Of a stretch of DNA of 62,146 bases, positions 18,949-28,907 are shown in pieces. The notes under the pieces were generated by a model. That model saw nothing but the letters and a program-made list of their open reading frames with translations, had not been told where the DNA came from and searched no databases. Location of the stretch: assembly GCF_000317285.1 (NCBI RefSeq), contig NZ_AJLN01000117.1, positions 1 to 62,146 of the forward strand, given 5' to 3'. This DNA comes from Chlorogloeopsis fritschii PCC 6912. GTDB lineage: Bacteria > Cyanobacteriota > Cyanobacteriia > Cyanobacteriales > Nostocaceae. How positions within the stretch are numbered: position 1 is the first letter of the stretch; each line of letters opens with the position of its first letter. The position numbers were made by a program, and so were the translations under genes.

Positions 18949-20805
18949 ATGAACCAATTTCTGTTCTCAACAACTTGGTGGATACCGTTTTATAGCTTAT
19001 TAGGAGCATTGCTAACTTTACCTTGGGCAATGGGAATAGTTCGGCGCACAGGCCCAAGACCCGCAGCTTATTTTAATGTATTGACAACGATTTTAGGTTT
19101 TGTTCATAGCTTATTTGTCTTTAAACATATTTGGGATAGAGGGCAAGAAAATTTTGTTGTCACCTGGTTTAGTGCTGCGGATTTAAAAGTAACCTTTGCT
19201 TTGGAAATTTCACCAGTAAGTGTTGGAGCAACAGTTTTAATTGCAGGATTAAGTTTATTAGCCCAGATTTATGCTTTGGGTTACATGGAAAAGGATTGGG
19301 CATTAGCTCGATTCTTTGCCTTGATGGGATTTTTTGAAGCAGCACTGAGTGGTTTAGCGATCAGTGATTCCTTGTTTCTCAGCTACGCTTTGCTAGAAAT
19401 GCTGACGCTTTCTACTTACTTGCTAGTAGGATTTTGGTATGCCCAACCGTTGGTAGTAACAGCAGCACGAGATGCTTTTTTAACTAAGCGTGTAGGCGAC
19501 TTGCTGCTGTTGATGGGAGTGGTAACCCTTTCGACCAAAGCAGGCAGTTTGAATTTTTCAGATTTGTATGAGTGGGCGCAAACAGCACAGTTAAGTCCTT
19601 TAACATCAAGTTTGTTAGGGTTAGCATTAATTGCTGGGCCTGCGGGTAAATGCGCTCAATTTCCCTTACATTTGTGGTTAGATGAAGCGATGGAAGGGCC
19701 TAATCCAGCCTCTGTGATGCGAAACTCAATGGTAGTGGCTGGAGGAGCATATGTGCTCTACAAATTGCAGCCAATTTTAGCGCTGTCGCCGATCGCTCTA
19801 GATGCTTTGGTCATAATTGGTACAGTAACGGCAATTGGCGCTTCTTTGGTATCGATCGCCCAAACTGATATCAAGCGTGCTTTATCTCATTCCACCAGTG
19901 CATACATGGGGCTGGTTTTTTTGGCAGTGGGCTTGCAGCAAGGGGGAGTAGCCCTGATTTTGCTGTTTACCCATGCGATCGCCAAAGCGCTGTTATTTAT
20001 GAGCGCAGGTTCAGTGATATACACCACGACTTCTCAAGATTTAACAGAAATGGGTGGTTTGTGGTCGCGAATGCCAGCAACTACCTCTGCTTTTGTTGTC
20101 GGTGCAGCCGGGATGGTATCGCTGTTGCCTCTAGGAAGCTTTTGGGCAATGCTATCTTGGGCTGATGGCTTAGTTGTAGTTAATCCTTGGGTATTGTGGG
20201 TATTGGTGCTTGTCAATGGTTTGACAGCATTGAATTTGACGCGGGTGTTTCGATTGGTATTTTGGGGTGAACCGCAGCAGAAAACCCGTCGTGCTCCAGA
20301 AGTTCACTGGCCAATGGCATTGCCAATGGTATCTTTGACAGTGATGACTTTGTTAGTACCTGTGATGTTGCAGCAGTGGTATTTGCTGCCAACTTGGGGA
20401 AGTGTCAATTGGTTTGTAGTGTCGATATTAGTTTTATCTACTTTATCAGGAGTAGCGATCGGCTCTACAATTTACTTACACAAAGCTTGGTCGCGTTCGA
20501 GAGTCTTGGTTTGGAGATTTTTCCAAGATTTGTTGGGATATGACTTTTACATCGATCAAATTTATCGGGTGACAGTAGTTAGTGCTGTTGGGCTGCTTTC
20601 TAAAATTTCAGCTTGGAGCGATCGCTATCTAGTAGATGGTTTGGTTAACTTAGTTGGTTTTGCAACTATGTTCAGCGGGCAAAGTTTGAAATATAGTATT
20701 TCTGGTCAATCTCAAGGTTACCTGCTAACCATACTCGTAGGCATTAGTATCTTAGGTTTCTTTATTAGCTGGTCATTAGGTTTGTTGGAAAATTTGCCTT
20801 TTTAG
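18949..20805 (+). CDS. ndhF4: NDH-1 subunit NdhF of the CO2-uptake complex (NdhF3/F4 type)
   Basis: A 618-residue polytopic membrane protein of the NuoL/NdhF antiporter-like family. It has many hydrophobic helices and the conserved GP.GKCAQFPLHLWLDEAMEGPNPASVMRNSMVVAGGAYVL and THAIAKALLFMSAGSVIY blocks of proton-pumping modules. The next genes are ndhD and a CO2 hydration protein, so this is a subunit of NDH-1MS, the thylakoid complex that drives CO2-to-bicarbonate conversion. Absence of cupS and linkage to ccmK suggest the constitutive F4/D4/CupB version rather than the inducible F3/D3/CupA one. That choice is inference. Confidence 0.9.
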   Translation: MNQFLFSTTWWIPFYSLLGALLTLPWAMGIVRRTGPRPAAYFNVLTTILGFVHSLFVFKHIWDRGQENFVVTWFSAADLKVTFALEISPVSVGATVLIAGLSLLAQIYALGYMEKDWALARFFALMGFFEAALSGLAISDSLFLSYALLEMLTLSTYLLVGFWYAQPLVVTAARDAFLTKRVGDLLLLMGVVTLSTKAGSLNFSDLYEWAQTAQLSPLTSSLLGLALIAGPAGKCAQFPLHLWLDEAMEGPNPASVMRNSMVVAGGAYVLYKLQPILALSPIALDALVIIGTVTAIGASLVSIAQTDIKRALSHSTSAYMGLVFLAVGLQQGGVALILLFTHAIAKALLFMSAGSVIYTTTSQDLTEMGGLWSRMPATTSAFVVGAAGMVSLLPLGSFWAMLSWADGLVVVNPWVLWVLVLVNGLTALNLTRVFRLVFWGEPQQKTRRAPEVHWPMALPMVSLTVMTLLVPVMLQQWYLLPTWGSVNWFVVSILVLSTLSGVAIGSTIYLHKAWSRSRVLVWRFFQDLLGYDFYIDQIYRVTVVSAVGLLSKISAWSDRYLVDGLVNLVGFATMFSGQSLKYSISGQSQGYLLTILVGISILGFFISWSLGLLENLPF

Positions 20806-21090
20806 AGTTTAGGGGTTAGAGGCTAGGGGCTAGAAGAGGACACGGGGACAATGAGAGATGGGGAAGATGGGGTAGCTGGGGTAGCTGGAGGAGTAAACGT
20901 GAATAACGATTCTCCCCTTTCTCCACGGCAGTTGCTACAAGTCTCTTAACCCGCAAGGGCGCACTGCCTCCCCTGCTGCACCTCTCCCCTTGCTCTCTTC
21001 TTCCCTCTCCTGCTCCTGGTGCTTCTTTCCTAGTCCCTAGTCCCTAATCCCTAGTCCCTAGTCCCTAATCCCTAGTCCCTAGTCCCTTAT
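20806..21090. repeat. ndhF-ndhD gap: 51-bp mobile repeat and heptamer run
   Basis: The gap holds a 51-bp element (20924-20974) beginning CACGGCAGTTGCTACAA and ending in CTGCCTCCCCT, a second copy of which lies inside pilQ. It also holds a run of 'tagtccc/taatccc' heptamers (21031-21087) that stops next to the ndhD start codon. No gene is present. Confidence 0.7.
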
Positions 21091-22590
21091 ATGCTCAGTG
21101 CTTTGATTTTGCTGCCGCTGTTAGGTGCGGCTTTGATCAGTGTCTTACCTTCTGGTGTTGCCAAACTACCTCGTCGTGTGGCTTTGGTATTTGCCAGCCT
21201 CGCATTTTTATGGAATATTGTTTTAACCACTAAGTTTGACCCAACAGTCACAAGTCAACAATTCAGGGAATTCTTACCTTGGATAGATGCATTGGGTTTG
21301 AATTACCATTTGGGAATAGATGGTTTGTCTTTGCCGTTACTGCTGCTAAATGGACTGTTGACTTGTGTAGCCATCTATAGCAGTGATGAAGACTTACAAA
21401 GACCTCGATTTTATTACTCTTTACTCCTGTTGTTAAGCGCAGGCGTCACAGGCGCATTTCTAGCACAGGATTTACTGCTGTTCTTCCTGTTTTATGAACT
21501 GGAATTGATTCCCCTTTATTTACTGATTGCCATTTGGGGTGGTGAGCGGCGGGGGTATGCAGCGACGAAGTTTTTGATTTATACTGCCGTTTCCGGAATT
21601 TTGATTTTAGCAAGCTTCCTGGGTGTAGTGTGGTTGAGTGGTGCTCCTAGCTTTGCGATGGAGACGCTAAATACTTCTGCTCTGCCTTTAGCGACACAAT
21701 TTGTACTGCTGGTAGGAATTTTAATTGGTTTTGGCATCAAGATTCCTTTAGTTCCCTTCCATACCTGGTTACCAGATGCTCACGTAGAAGCTTCTACGCC
21801 TATTTCAGTATTGTTGGCTGGGGTATTGTTAAAGCTGGGAACTTACGGCTTAATTCGCTTTGGTTTGTACTTGTTGCCAGAAGCTTGGAGTTATGTAGCT
21901 CCTACTTTGGCAACTTGGGCAGTGGTGAGCGTGCTTTATGGTGCCTCCTGTGCGATCGCCCAAAAAGACATGAAAAAAATGGTGGCATACAGTTCCATTG
22001 GGCATATGGGCTTTGTACTGATTGCTGCAGCTGCTGCTACTCCTTTAAGTATTTTGGCAACAGTCATGCAAATGATCAGCCACGGTTTAATTTCCGCGCT
22101 GCTATTTTTGCTAGTAGGAATTGTGTATAAAAAAGCCGGAAGTCGCGATTTAGATGTACTCCGGGGGCTGTTTAACCCAGAAAGAGGTATGCCTGTCATC
22201 GGCAGCTTGATGGTGCTAGGTGTGATGGCTAGCGCAGGTATACCGGGAATGTTCGGATTTATTGCGGAATTTGTGGTTTTTCGCAGTAGTTTTGCTGTTT
22301 ATCCTGTACAAACTTTGTTGTGCATGATTGGTACTGGTTTAACAGCCGTTTACTTCTTGATATTGATGAATCGTGCCTTTTTTGGACGCTTGTCTGCCCA
22401 AGTGGTAAACTTGCCACGAGTTTATTGGAGCGATCGCGCTCCCGCGATTGTTTTAGCTGTGTTGATTGTAGTTTTCGGTATCCAACCAAATTGGTTAATA
22501 CGTTGGACGGAAGCAACAACTACAGCAATGGTGGATACTCAAAATGTTGTTGCCAATGTTTCTTTGGTAAAGGCAAAAAGTACAAATTAA
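21091..22590 (+). CDS. ndhD4: NDH-1 subunit NdhD of the CO2-uptake complex (NdhD3/D4 type)
   Basis: A 499-residue NuoM/NdhD antiporter-like membrane subunit with about 14 hydrophobic helices. Conserved blocks include LGIDGLSLPLLLLN, FFLFYELELIPLYLLI (membrane glutamate) and KIPLVPFHTWLPDAHVEASTPISVLLAGVLLKLGTYG, followed by the SSIGHMGFV helix. It belongs with ndhF and cupB in NDH-1MS. The ATG follows a heptamer run with no good Shine-Dalgarno sequence. Confidence 0.9.
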   Translation: MLSALILLPLLGAALISVLPSGVAKLPRRVALVFASLAFLWNIVLTTKFDPTVTSQQFREFLPWIDALGLNYHLGIDGLSLPLLLLNGLLTCVAIYSSDEDLQRPRFYYSLLLLLSAGVTGAFLAQDLLLFFLFYELELIPLYLLIAIWGGERRGYAATKFLIYTAVSGILILASFLGVVWLSGAPSFAMETLNTSALPLATQFVLLVGILIGFGIKIPLVPFHTWLPDAHVEASTPISVLLAGVLLKLGTYGLIRFGLYLLPEAWSYVAPTLATWAVVSVLYGASCAIAQKDMKKMVAYSSIGHMGFVLIAAAAATPLSILATVMQMISHGLISALLFLLVGIVYKKAGSRDLDVLRGLFNPERGMPVIGSLMVLGVMASAGIPGMFGFIAEFVVFRSSFAVYPVQTLLCMIGTGLTAVYFLILMNRAFFGRLSAQVVNLPRVYWSDRAPAIVLAVLIVVFGIQPNWLIRWTEATTTAMVDTQNVVANVSLVKAKSTN

Positions 22591-22596
22591 AAGTAG

Positions 22597-22624
22597 GTAG
22601 AGGCGCGATAAATCGCGTCTCCAC
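22597..22624. repeat. GTAGAGGCGCGAT-type inverted repeat
   Basis: An imperfect hairpin (GTAGAGGCGCGAT with ATCGCGTCTCCAC) directly after ndhD. Related copies lie at 23885-23912 and 45640-45691. These are dispersed palindromes that may also attenuate transcription. Confidence 0.6.
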
Positions 22625-22697
22625 AAGTAGTTAGTAGTTGGTTGTTAACAACTATCCACTAACTAATTACTACTCCCAATTTTTAGGAGAACTATCA

Positions 22698-23828
22698 ATG
22701 GTAACTGCTACAAATAAACCTACCAAACATCCATTAGCCGAGTATATAGAGCGTTTGGTATTAGGAGGAACATTAGTTCCTAATACTGCCGAAAACGTAT
22801 TAGAAGTAGTAGGTATTCTTAAAAGTTATGGTGTAGTTTTAGATGCCTACTCAAAAAATCTTATTTATATTGCCGAAAATCAATTTTTAGTATTCTTTCC
22901 ATTTTTTAAATACTTTAACGGAGAAATTACTTTCCAAAAGTTACTTCGCCATTGGTCACATGACAGAATTAATTATGAATATGCCGAATATTGCCTAAAA
23001 GCAATGTTATGGCATGGTGGTGGCGGTTTAGATAAATATTTAGATACAAAAGAATTTCAACAAAGAGCGCAAGCTGTTATTCAAGCCAAATTTAAAAACA
23101 ATCCCATTGTGATGGGAGTTAATCAACTTTTTCCCGATTTTTTAATTGAGCAGTTGCGCGTTTCTGCCTACTATAGCGGTTTGGGACAATTTTGGAGGGT
23201 AATGGCTGATATTTTCCTTGAATTATCAGACCGTTACGATCGAGGTGAAATTAAATCAATTCCCCAAGTTGTAGACCACATTAAAGCAGGTTTGGTGGCA
23301 AATGCCAATAAGCCAATTACCTACTCCGTTAAAATTAAAGATAAAGTTTATGACATTATTCCTGCAAGTGTGGGTTTAACATTCCTTGCAGATACAGCAG
23401 TTCCTTATGTAGAAGCAGTTTTCTTCCGAGGAACACCTTTTCCTGGTACAGTTTCATTCAACGCTCAAGCCTATCAAGTTCCGCCAGATCAAGCTAGATT
23501 TCAGTATGGCGCTTTATATGCCGATCCGTTACCTATTGGCGGTGCCGGTATTCCTCCTACTTTGTTAATGCAGGATATGCGTCATTTTCTCCCAGAGTAT
23601 TTGCATGAAGTTTATCGTCGCAGCCGTCGGGGAGAAGATGATTTGCGGGTACAAATTTGTATGACGTTCCAAAAGTCAATGTTCTGTGTGACTACCGCCG
23701 CGATTGTAGGATTAATGCCCTACCCTGCGGATACTCAAAATCCAGAAGAACAAAGGCTAAATCGAGTCTATTTAGCAAAGTGGATGGATAGACTGCAAAC
23801 CTCACAGTTGAGAGAGGTTAATAGTTAG
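22698..23828 (+). CDS. cupB: CO2 hydration protein (CupB/ChpX or CupA/ChpY)
   Basis: A 376-residue member of the cyanobacterial CO2 hydration protein family, the peripheral subunit of NDH-1MS thought to hydrate CO2 to bicarbonate on the cytoplasmic face. The sequence is soluble and family-typical throughout (NQLFPDFLIEQLR, YADPLPIGGAGIPPTLLMQDMRHFLPEYLHE). The start is ATG 22698, with AGGAGA 7 bases upstream; a longer frame from 22638 is not needed. It is the last gene of ndhF-ndhD-cup. I assign CupB because the set lies beside ccm and lacks cupS; CupA is the alternative. Confidence 0.88.
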   Translation: MVTATNKPTKHPLAEYIERLVLGGTLVPNTAENVLEVVGILKSYGVVLDAYSKNLIYIAENQFLVFFPFFKYFNGEITFQKLLRHWSHDRINYEYAEYCLKAMLWHGGGGLDKYLDTKEFQQRAQAVIQAKFKNNPIVMGVNQLFPDFLIEQLRVSAYYSGLGQFWRVMADIFLELSDRYDRGEIKSIPQVVDHIKAGLVANANKPITYSVKIKDKVYDIIPASVGLTFLADTAVPYVEAVFFRGTPFPGTVSFNAQAYQVPPDQARFQYGALYADPLPIGGAGIPPTLLMQDMRHFLPEYLHEVYRRSRRGEDDLRVQICMTFQKSMFCVTTAAIVGLMPYPADTQNPEEQRLNRVYLAKWMDRLQTSQLREVNS

Positions 23829-23884
23829 TAAATACTCTTTGTGTCTTTGTATTTTTGTGGTGATTTATTTCTGTTTTTTTTAAT

Positions 23885-24003
23885 GTAGAGGCGTGAAGTT
23901 TCGCGTCTCTATATTGTTTGAAAATCTCAATAAGCGTAAGGTGGGCACTGTTTACAAGGTAAAAATAAGGGTTTGAGGAAAGTTAGGCAGTGCCCACCCT
24001 ACA
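23885..24003. repeat. Two palindromic repeats in the cupB-map gap
   Basis: The first is a GTAGAGGCG/CGCGTCTCTA hairpin (23885-23912). The second is a 59-bp unit with perfect 11-bp arms GGTGGGCACTG (23940-23950) and CAGTGCCCACC (23988-23998). Both look like dispersed palindromic elements. The remaining gap up to 24118 is AT-rich and empty. Confidence 0.6.
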
Positions 24004-24118
24004 AAAATTGTAATAAAACAACTGGTGCAAGATGTGAATTAAAATAGACTTAAAATTTATAAATTCTAGCTAGCACAAACTACTGAAAGCGATAAAACAC
24101 ATTTTTAAAATTCAACAA

Positions 24119-24158
24119 AAAGAGGCAAGCTCATCTCATTTTGACGCTTTACCTCTTT
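24119..24158 (-). terminator. Probable terminator of map
   Basis: AAAGAGG (24119-24125) pairs with CCTCTTT (24152-24158), with extra pairing of AAGC and GCTT inside. On the minus strand the stem runs into CTTTTTGTTG. It lies about 35 bases past the map stop codon. Confidence 0.55.
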
Positions 24159-24192
24159 CAATTAGTGCTATTTTATTTTTATGAACTGAGCT

Positions 24193-25020
24193 TCAAACTT
24201 GAGAACGATCCGTCAAAATTTCGTAGCCGGTTTCTGTCACCAACACAGTATGCTCGAACTGAGCTGACAAAGCATTATCCACAGTCACAGCAGTCCAGCG
24301 ATCGGATAAAATTCGAGTGTACTTAGAACCAGCATTTAGAATCGGCTCGATCGCTAGTGTCATTCCGGCACGTAGTTTTACATTTGGCATATCACGGGTG
24401 CGGAAGTTGAACACAGAAGGTTCTTCGTGCAGATTGCGCCCGACACCATGCCCAGTAAAGTCTTCCACTACGCTGAAGCGATTAGCTTTAACATGATCTT
24501 CAATTGCTCCAGCAATATCCATCAGGTAATTTCCAGCTTTTACCTGTTCAATACCTTTATACAGCGCTTCTTCGGCGACGCGAATCAGTCTAGCAGCTTC
24601 TGAGGTAACTTCACCTACAGCAATAGTGATGCAAGAGTCACCATGAAAGCCTTCATAGTAAGCGCCTGTATCTACTTTTAAAACATCGCCAGCCCGGATG
24701 ACTTTCTTGGGATTGGGAATGCCATGTACAACTTCATTATTGATGCTGGCACAAATAGAACCAGGAAAACCGTGATATCCCTTAAAACTTGGTGTTGCAC
24801 CCATTTCTCGAATGCGTTTTTCCGCATGAGCATCCAAGTCTGCTGTAGTCATTCCTGGCTGCACCAGTTCAGAAATCTCTTTGAGCACGGTTGCCACTAT
24901 TTTTGCTGATTGCCGCATAATTTCTATTTCACGCGGCGATTTAATTTCAATGCCTCTGCGCTGCCTTTTAGAGCGATTATCTTGAGCTGGTTGAGAAAGC
25001 AGATTACTTAAAATGTTCAT
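24193..25020 (-). CDS. map: Methionine aminopeptidase type I
   Basis: A 275-residue enzyme that removes initiator methionine from nascent proteins. The five metal ligands of the pita-bread fold are visible: two Asp in [16 protein letters not shown], His in [14 protein letters not shown], Glu in LAIEPIL and Glu in QFEHTVLV. The ORF can extend to an ATG at 25062, adding 14 Gln/Asn-rich residues; neither start has a convincing ribosome site, so I chose the ATG at 25020. Cyanobacteria often have several map genes; the N-terminal 35-residue extension here resembles the chloroplast-like forms. Confidence 0.92.
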   Translation of the reverse strand: MNILSNLLSQPAQDNRSKRQRRGIEIKSPREIEIMRQSAKIVATVLKEISELVQPGMTTADLDAHAEKRIREMGATPSFKGYHGFPGSICASINNEVVHGIPNPKKVIRAGDVLKVDTGAYYEGFHGDSCITIAVGEVTSEAARLIRVAEEALYKGIEQVKAGNYLMDIAGAIEDHVKANRFSVVEDFTGHGVGRNLHEEPSVFNFRTRDMPNVKLRAGMTLAIEPILNAGSKYTRILSDRWTAVTVDNALSAQFEHTVLVTETGYEILTDRSQV

Positions 25021-25283
25021 GGGAAATTGATTATTGTTTGCGCCTTGCTGCTTAAATGGCAATGTTTTTCTATCTTAAGCGGTAGGCATAAATAGTGGTT
25101 CGTTGTTTATTGCTCGAAATAACTAGCAAATAACGAACCTGATAATTATGTTTATTTACGCCCGGTTACTTAATCCAGAAGTAATACATATACTTAAATT
25201 AACTTATTTTTCGCTTCATGTTTGATTCGTAGTTTTTTGCTACTGAAAACTAAATGTGATTTTTATTATCAATTTTCAATCTC

Positions 25284-25775
25284 TTACTGTCCCGAATTGA
25301 TGGCAATGTCCCCAGTCATACCTGCCTCTGCGTGCCCTGGTATCGGACAACGCAAGCTATATTTTCCTGGCTTAAGTGCTACAAATACCCATTCTGCTTC
25401 AGCGCCAGGCTTCAATTCCAGCTCGTGGATGGCTCCTTTAACTTCTACTTTGCCTGCTTCAACTTTTTGTGTCCAAATGTTATCAGCAAAATCTTTGGCA
25501 GTGAAATAGTGCTTTTGGGCACTGGGATTTACTAGCCGGAGTGTGTAGCGTTTACCAGCCACAAATTCCAAGTGATTTGGTTCAAACTTCAGTTCGTTAG
25601 CTGCGTTACCGAGGCTGACTGTCACTTCTGTTGGTGTTTGTTTCAGTAAATCTCCTGAGTAATTTGCTGCTAATACAGGACTAGTGATAATGAGACTAAA
25701 ACACAACAGCAATACTACTGTTAGGTACATACACTGTAGTAATTGCAAGGAAACTTTCGCAATGAACCGAATCAT
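25284..25775 (-). CDS. Secreted cupredoxin (plastocyanin/azurin-like)
   Basis: A 163-residue exported copper protein. The signal peptide is long (about residues 1-36, ending SPVLAA). The mature domain has the type-1 copper ligand set: His in QKHYF, then Cys in RCPIPGH, the His of that motif, and Met in EAGM. The spacing differs from plastocyanin, so it is probably not the photosynthetic electron carrier itself but a related lumenal or periplasmic cupredoxin. AAAGG lies before the ATG. Its partner is unknown. Confidence 0.85.
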   Translation of the reverse strand: MIRFIAKVSLQLLQCMYLTVVLLLCFSLIITSPVLAANYSGDLLKQTPTEVTVSLGNAANELKFEPNHLEFVAGKRYTLRLVNPSAQKHYFTAKDFADNIWTQKVEAGKVEVKGAIHELELKPGAEAEWVFVALKPGKYSLRCPIPGHAEAGMTGDIAINSGQ

Positions 25776-25851
25776 AGCCTTTCATCTCAAGAAGTTAATT
25801 GCTAATTTTTGTTTGTACCATTAGCGATTAACCATTAGTCATTAACTTTTT

Positions 25852-28704
25852 TTACCTAATGTTTTTCTTTGCTGTTACAGATGAGCCAGCTGTAACTACA
25901 ACAATTTTATCTGGATGAAGTAACTCCCTTGCTGCTCGACTGACTTGCTCAAGAGTGACTGCCGCAATTTTACTAGTAAAAGAGCGTAGTTCCTCTTTAT
26001 CCAGCCCGTATACTTCATTCATCAAAATTCTGGATGACAAATCCTCTGGATTTGCTAAGGAGACATTATAGTTGCCGATCGCATTACGTTTAGCTGTCTC
26101 CAATTCCTCTACGCTAACGCCTTGTTGATGAATTTCTGCTATCAATTTGCGGGTGCTGTCGATCGCGCGATTTGTATCTTCTGGAGCTGTTTGCATTTCA
26201 ATTAAAAACATCCCCAGATTTTTCCCTGCTTGAAAGGAACTGTAAATCCCGTAAGTTAAACCTTGGCGATCGCGTATTTCTGTTCCCAATCTGCTAGAGA
26301 GGGTATCGCCACCTAAAATTTGATTTAGTATCAAAGCAGCGTAATACCGGGGATCTTGACGTTTAATTCCCGTATTGCCCAGAACAGTAACCACTTGGGT
26401 TTTACCTGGCAGTACTGGATTAACACGTATAATTTTGTCTGGTGTTTTTACCGTTGGATATTGTAATTTTGGGGCTTCACCGCTAACTTGCCAAGTACCA
26501 AACTCAGCTGTAATTAGCGATCGCACTTGATCGGGAGCAAAATCTCCTACCAGTGTTAGCACTATCGTATCTGGGCGATAGTGTTTCTCCTTAAAATCAA
26601 TCACATCTTGACGGCGAATCTGCCGCAAACTCTTTTGAGTGGGAAAAGAGTGCAAGGGATGATTCTGGGGATAAAGAGTTTGTATAAATGTTCTTTGTGC
26701 AACTTCTGCCGGATCGTCTAATTCCTGCTTGAGATCCGTTAAAGCCTGGTGACGGGAAAGTTCCAACTCTTTTGCCGGAAAAGTCGCATTCTTGACTACA
26801 TCTCCTAAAATCTGTAACAAAATCGGTAAGTCTCCTGCCAAGCTTTTACCTTCAATTTCCACACCTTCACGGTAAGTATCAAAGTCTAAGCTCGCGCCAC
26901 GTTCATCTAAAATGTTGGCAAGTGTATGCACGTCTCTGATTTTGGTGCCATTCATCAAGTTTTCCGCAACAAGAGATGCCAACCCAGCTTTATCTGCTGG
27001 ATCGAATTCCGCACCAGCTTTGATATTTCCACTCAAGGTGACTGTGGGAGTACTTCGATCCGGCAACAGCAACACTCGCAAATTATTAGGCAATGTGAAT
27101 TGCTGTGGCAAAGTCGAAGTGACAGGCGTTGTTGTTACATCCACCACTGGAAGATACTTCGCGACTTCACCAGATAACTTAGTTGAGCCGGAAGAGAAGT
27201 TTTCGCTAGCTTGCGTGGAAGATGGTTTGGCATTACTATTATTTTCCGCTTGTATTCGGCTCGGTTCAAAAAAGCCGATAGTACGTGCTTTTTGTTGTAG
27301 GTATTTATTCGCGACACGTTGCACATCTTGTACAGTCACCTCGCGAATCGCTGCCAAGTAACTATCTGTATAACTGTAATCACCAGTCGTAGTTTCATTG
27401 TTCCCTAATAGCATGGCTTGACTGGTAATATCCCGGTTTTCCAAGATGACATTTGCTTCTAGCTGTGCCTGAGCACGATTTAATTCTGCTTTTGTAACTC
27501 CTGTTTGAGCTAAATGGGCGATCGCTTTTTGCATCACCGAGTCAATCTTTTTCAAACCGCGATCAGAAGCCGCAGTCACTGATAGTTCGTACCAACCGCC
27601 TTCGCGCAAGCTTGTAACATAACCAGTTAAATCAGTAGCTAAACCAGATTCCACTAACGCTTGATAGAGGCGAGAATTCCGCCCTTCCGTCAAAATGTAA
27701 TCCATCACATCTAGCGCTGGCACATCTGGGTGATTCGCGGCAGGCAAAGGATACACGGTGTATAAAAGTGCGTTTGCTCCCGGTTCTCGCAATACCAGAG
27801 AGGAAGACGCGGAGAAATTATCAAACATATTCCCCGTGTCTCCGTGTCTCAGTGTCTCCGTGTCCTCTTGATTCCCCGTGTCTTGTCTATCCTTCTTCTG
27901 TATTTTCCCAAATATCTCTTTCACCGCTGTCAAAGTTTTTGCCGTATCGAAATCACCAACAATTACCAAAATGGCATTGTCGGGGCTGTAGAATTCTTGA
28001 TAGTACTTTTGTAATTGCTGAACTTGAAACTTCTCGACATCGGCTTTGGTTCCACCTATAGGCAAGCCATAAGGATGTTTGGGAAACACTGCTCTCAAGA
28101 CAGCTTGACTGAGGCGATACTCTGGATCGTTTTCGTAACCTTGCAACTCAGAAATTACTACCCGCTTCTCGTTAGCCAATTGCTCGGCATCAATCAGAGC
28201 ATTTTCCATTCTGTCTGCTTCTAATTCCAAAAGAGCGTTCAGCTTATCGCGCTCTGCTGTATTGTAATACGCGGTTTGGTCGTAGCTGGTGAAGGCGTTT
28301 GAGTCACTACCCAAAGCACTAAACAAGCGCCCAAATTGAATCGGACGATTTTTTGTGCCTTTAAACATCATGTGTTCTAACTGGTGGGCAATACCATTAA
28401 CCCCTGGTTCTTCGTTGCGCGAACCCACCTTATACCACACCTGCACTGTCACCACTGGCGCGGAATGGACTTCCTTTGTGAGGATAGTAAGACCATTTTC
28501 TAATACTGTTTTACGGACTTTGTCTGTCACTAAATTTCTTTGTGTTGTTTTTAAGATATTTTCATTGCGATTATTTACTTTAGTTGATTCCACATTCATT
28601 CGACTTGTCGCCGAGCCATTGCTTAGTAGCAAAACCGCAATCAAACAGAGACTAAACACAAAAATTGGTAAACGATATCTATGCAATGCGGTCAAAACAC
28701 CCAT
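25852..28704 (-). CDS. M16 family zinc metalloprotease, two-repeat form
   Basis: A 950-residue fused M16 (pitrilysin-type) peptidase. An N-terminal hydrophobic anchor or signal (about 12-30) suggests export. The first repeat has the inverted zinc motif HQLEHMMFKGT (about residue 108) and the distant glutamate in ISELQGYENDPEYR, so it is the active half. The second repeat (from about residue 530) has ENLMNGT at the equivalent place and lacks the motif, as in other two-domain M16 proteins. A low-complexity Asp/Thr/Gly linker interrupts the first repeat near residue 285. It probably degrades or processes peptides outside the cytoplasm. Confidence 0.92.
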   Translation of the reverse strand: MGVLTALHRYRLPIFVFSLCLIAVLLLSNGSATSRMNVESTKVNNRNENILKTTQRNLVTDKVRKTVLENGLTILTKEVHSAPVVTVQVWYKVGSRNEEPGVNGIAHQLEHMMFKGTKNRPIQFGRLFSALGSDSNAFTSYDQTAYYNTAERDKLNALLELEADRMENALIDAEQLANEKRVVISELQGYENDPEYRLSQAVLRAVFPKHPYGLPIGGTKADVEKFQVQQLQKYYQEFYSPDNAILVIVGDFDTAKTLTAVKEIFGKIQKKDRQDTGNQEDTETLRHGDTGNMFDNFSASSSLVLREPGANALLYTVYPLPAANHPDVPALDVMDYILTEGRNSRLYQALVESGLATDLTGYVTSLREGGWYELSVTAASDRGLKKIDSVMQKAIAHLAQTGVTKAELNRAQAQLEANVILENRDITSQAMLLGNNETTTGDYSYTDSYLAAIREVTVQDVQRVANKYLQQKARTIGFFEPSRIQAENNSNAKPSSTQASENFSSGSTKLSGEVAKYLPVVDVTTTPVTSTLPQQFTLPNNLRVLLLPDRSTPTVTLSGNIKAGAEFDPADKAGLASLVAENLMNGTKIRDVHTLANILDERGASLDFDTYREGVEIEGKSLAGDLPILLQILGDVVKNATFPAKELELSRHQALTDLKQELDDPAEVAQRTFIQTLYPQNHPLHSFPTQKSLRQIRRQDVIDFKEKHYRPDTIVLTLVGDFAPDQVRSLITAEFGTWQVSGEAPKLQYPTVKTPDKIIRVNPVLPGKTQVVTVLGNTGIKRQDPRYYAALILNQILGGDTLSSRLGTEIRDRQGLTYGIYSSFQAGKNLGMFLIEMQTAPEDTNRAIDSTRKLIAEIHQQGVSVEELETAKRNAIGNYNVSLANPEDLSSRILMNEVYGLDKEELRSFTSKIAAVTLEQVSRAARELLHPDKIVVVTAGSSVTAKKNIR

Positions 28705-28907
28705 GTATTTGCTGAAAGCATCTACAAATTAGATTACAGATTTTTCTGACTATAGCGTGTTCTTTAGTACTTGAGGCTTTTTTTAACTAATTCTATTTTC
28801 TCAAAAAGCTACAAGGTAAGTCTACTAGATATGGCTAGAGGTAATTCTTTACGAGAGGGGACTAAATTTTAATAGCTTTGAATTTTTCAAAAGAATCGCT
28901 AAAAAAC

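Noticed and set aside
21031-21087. Possible CRISPR array (regular short repeats)
   Set aside because: The units are 7 bases with no spacers; they are STRR heptamers. No cas genes are present.
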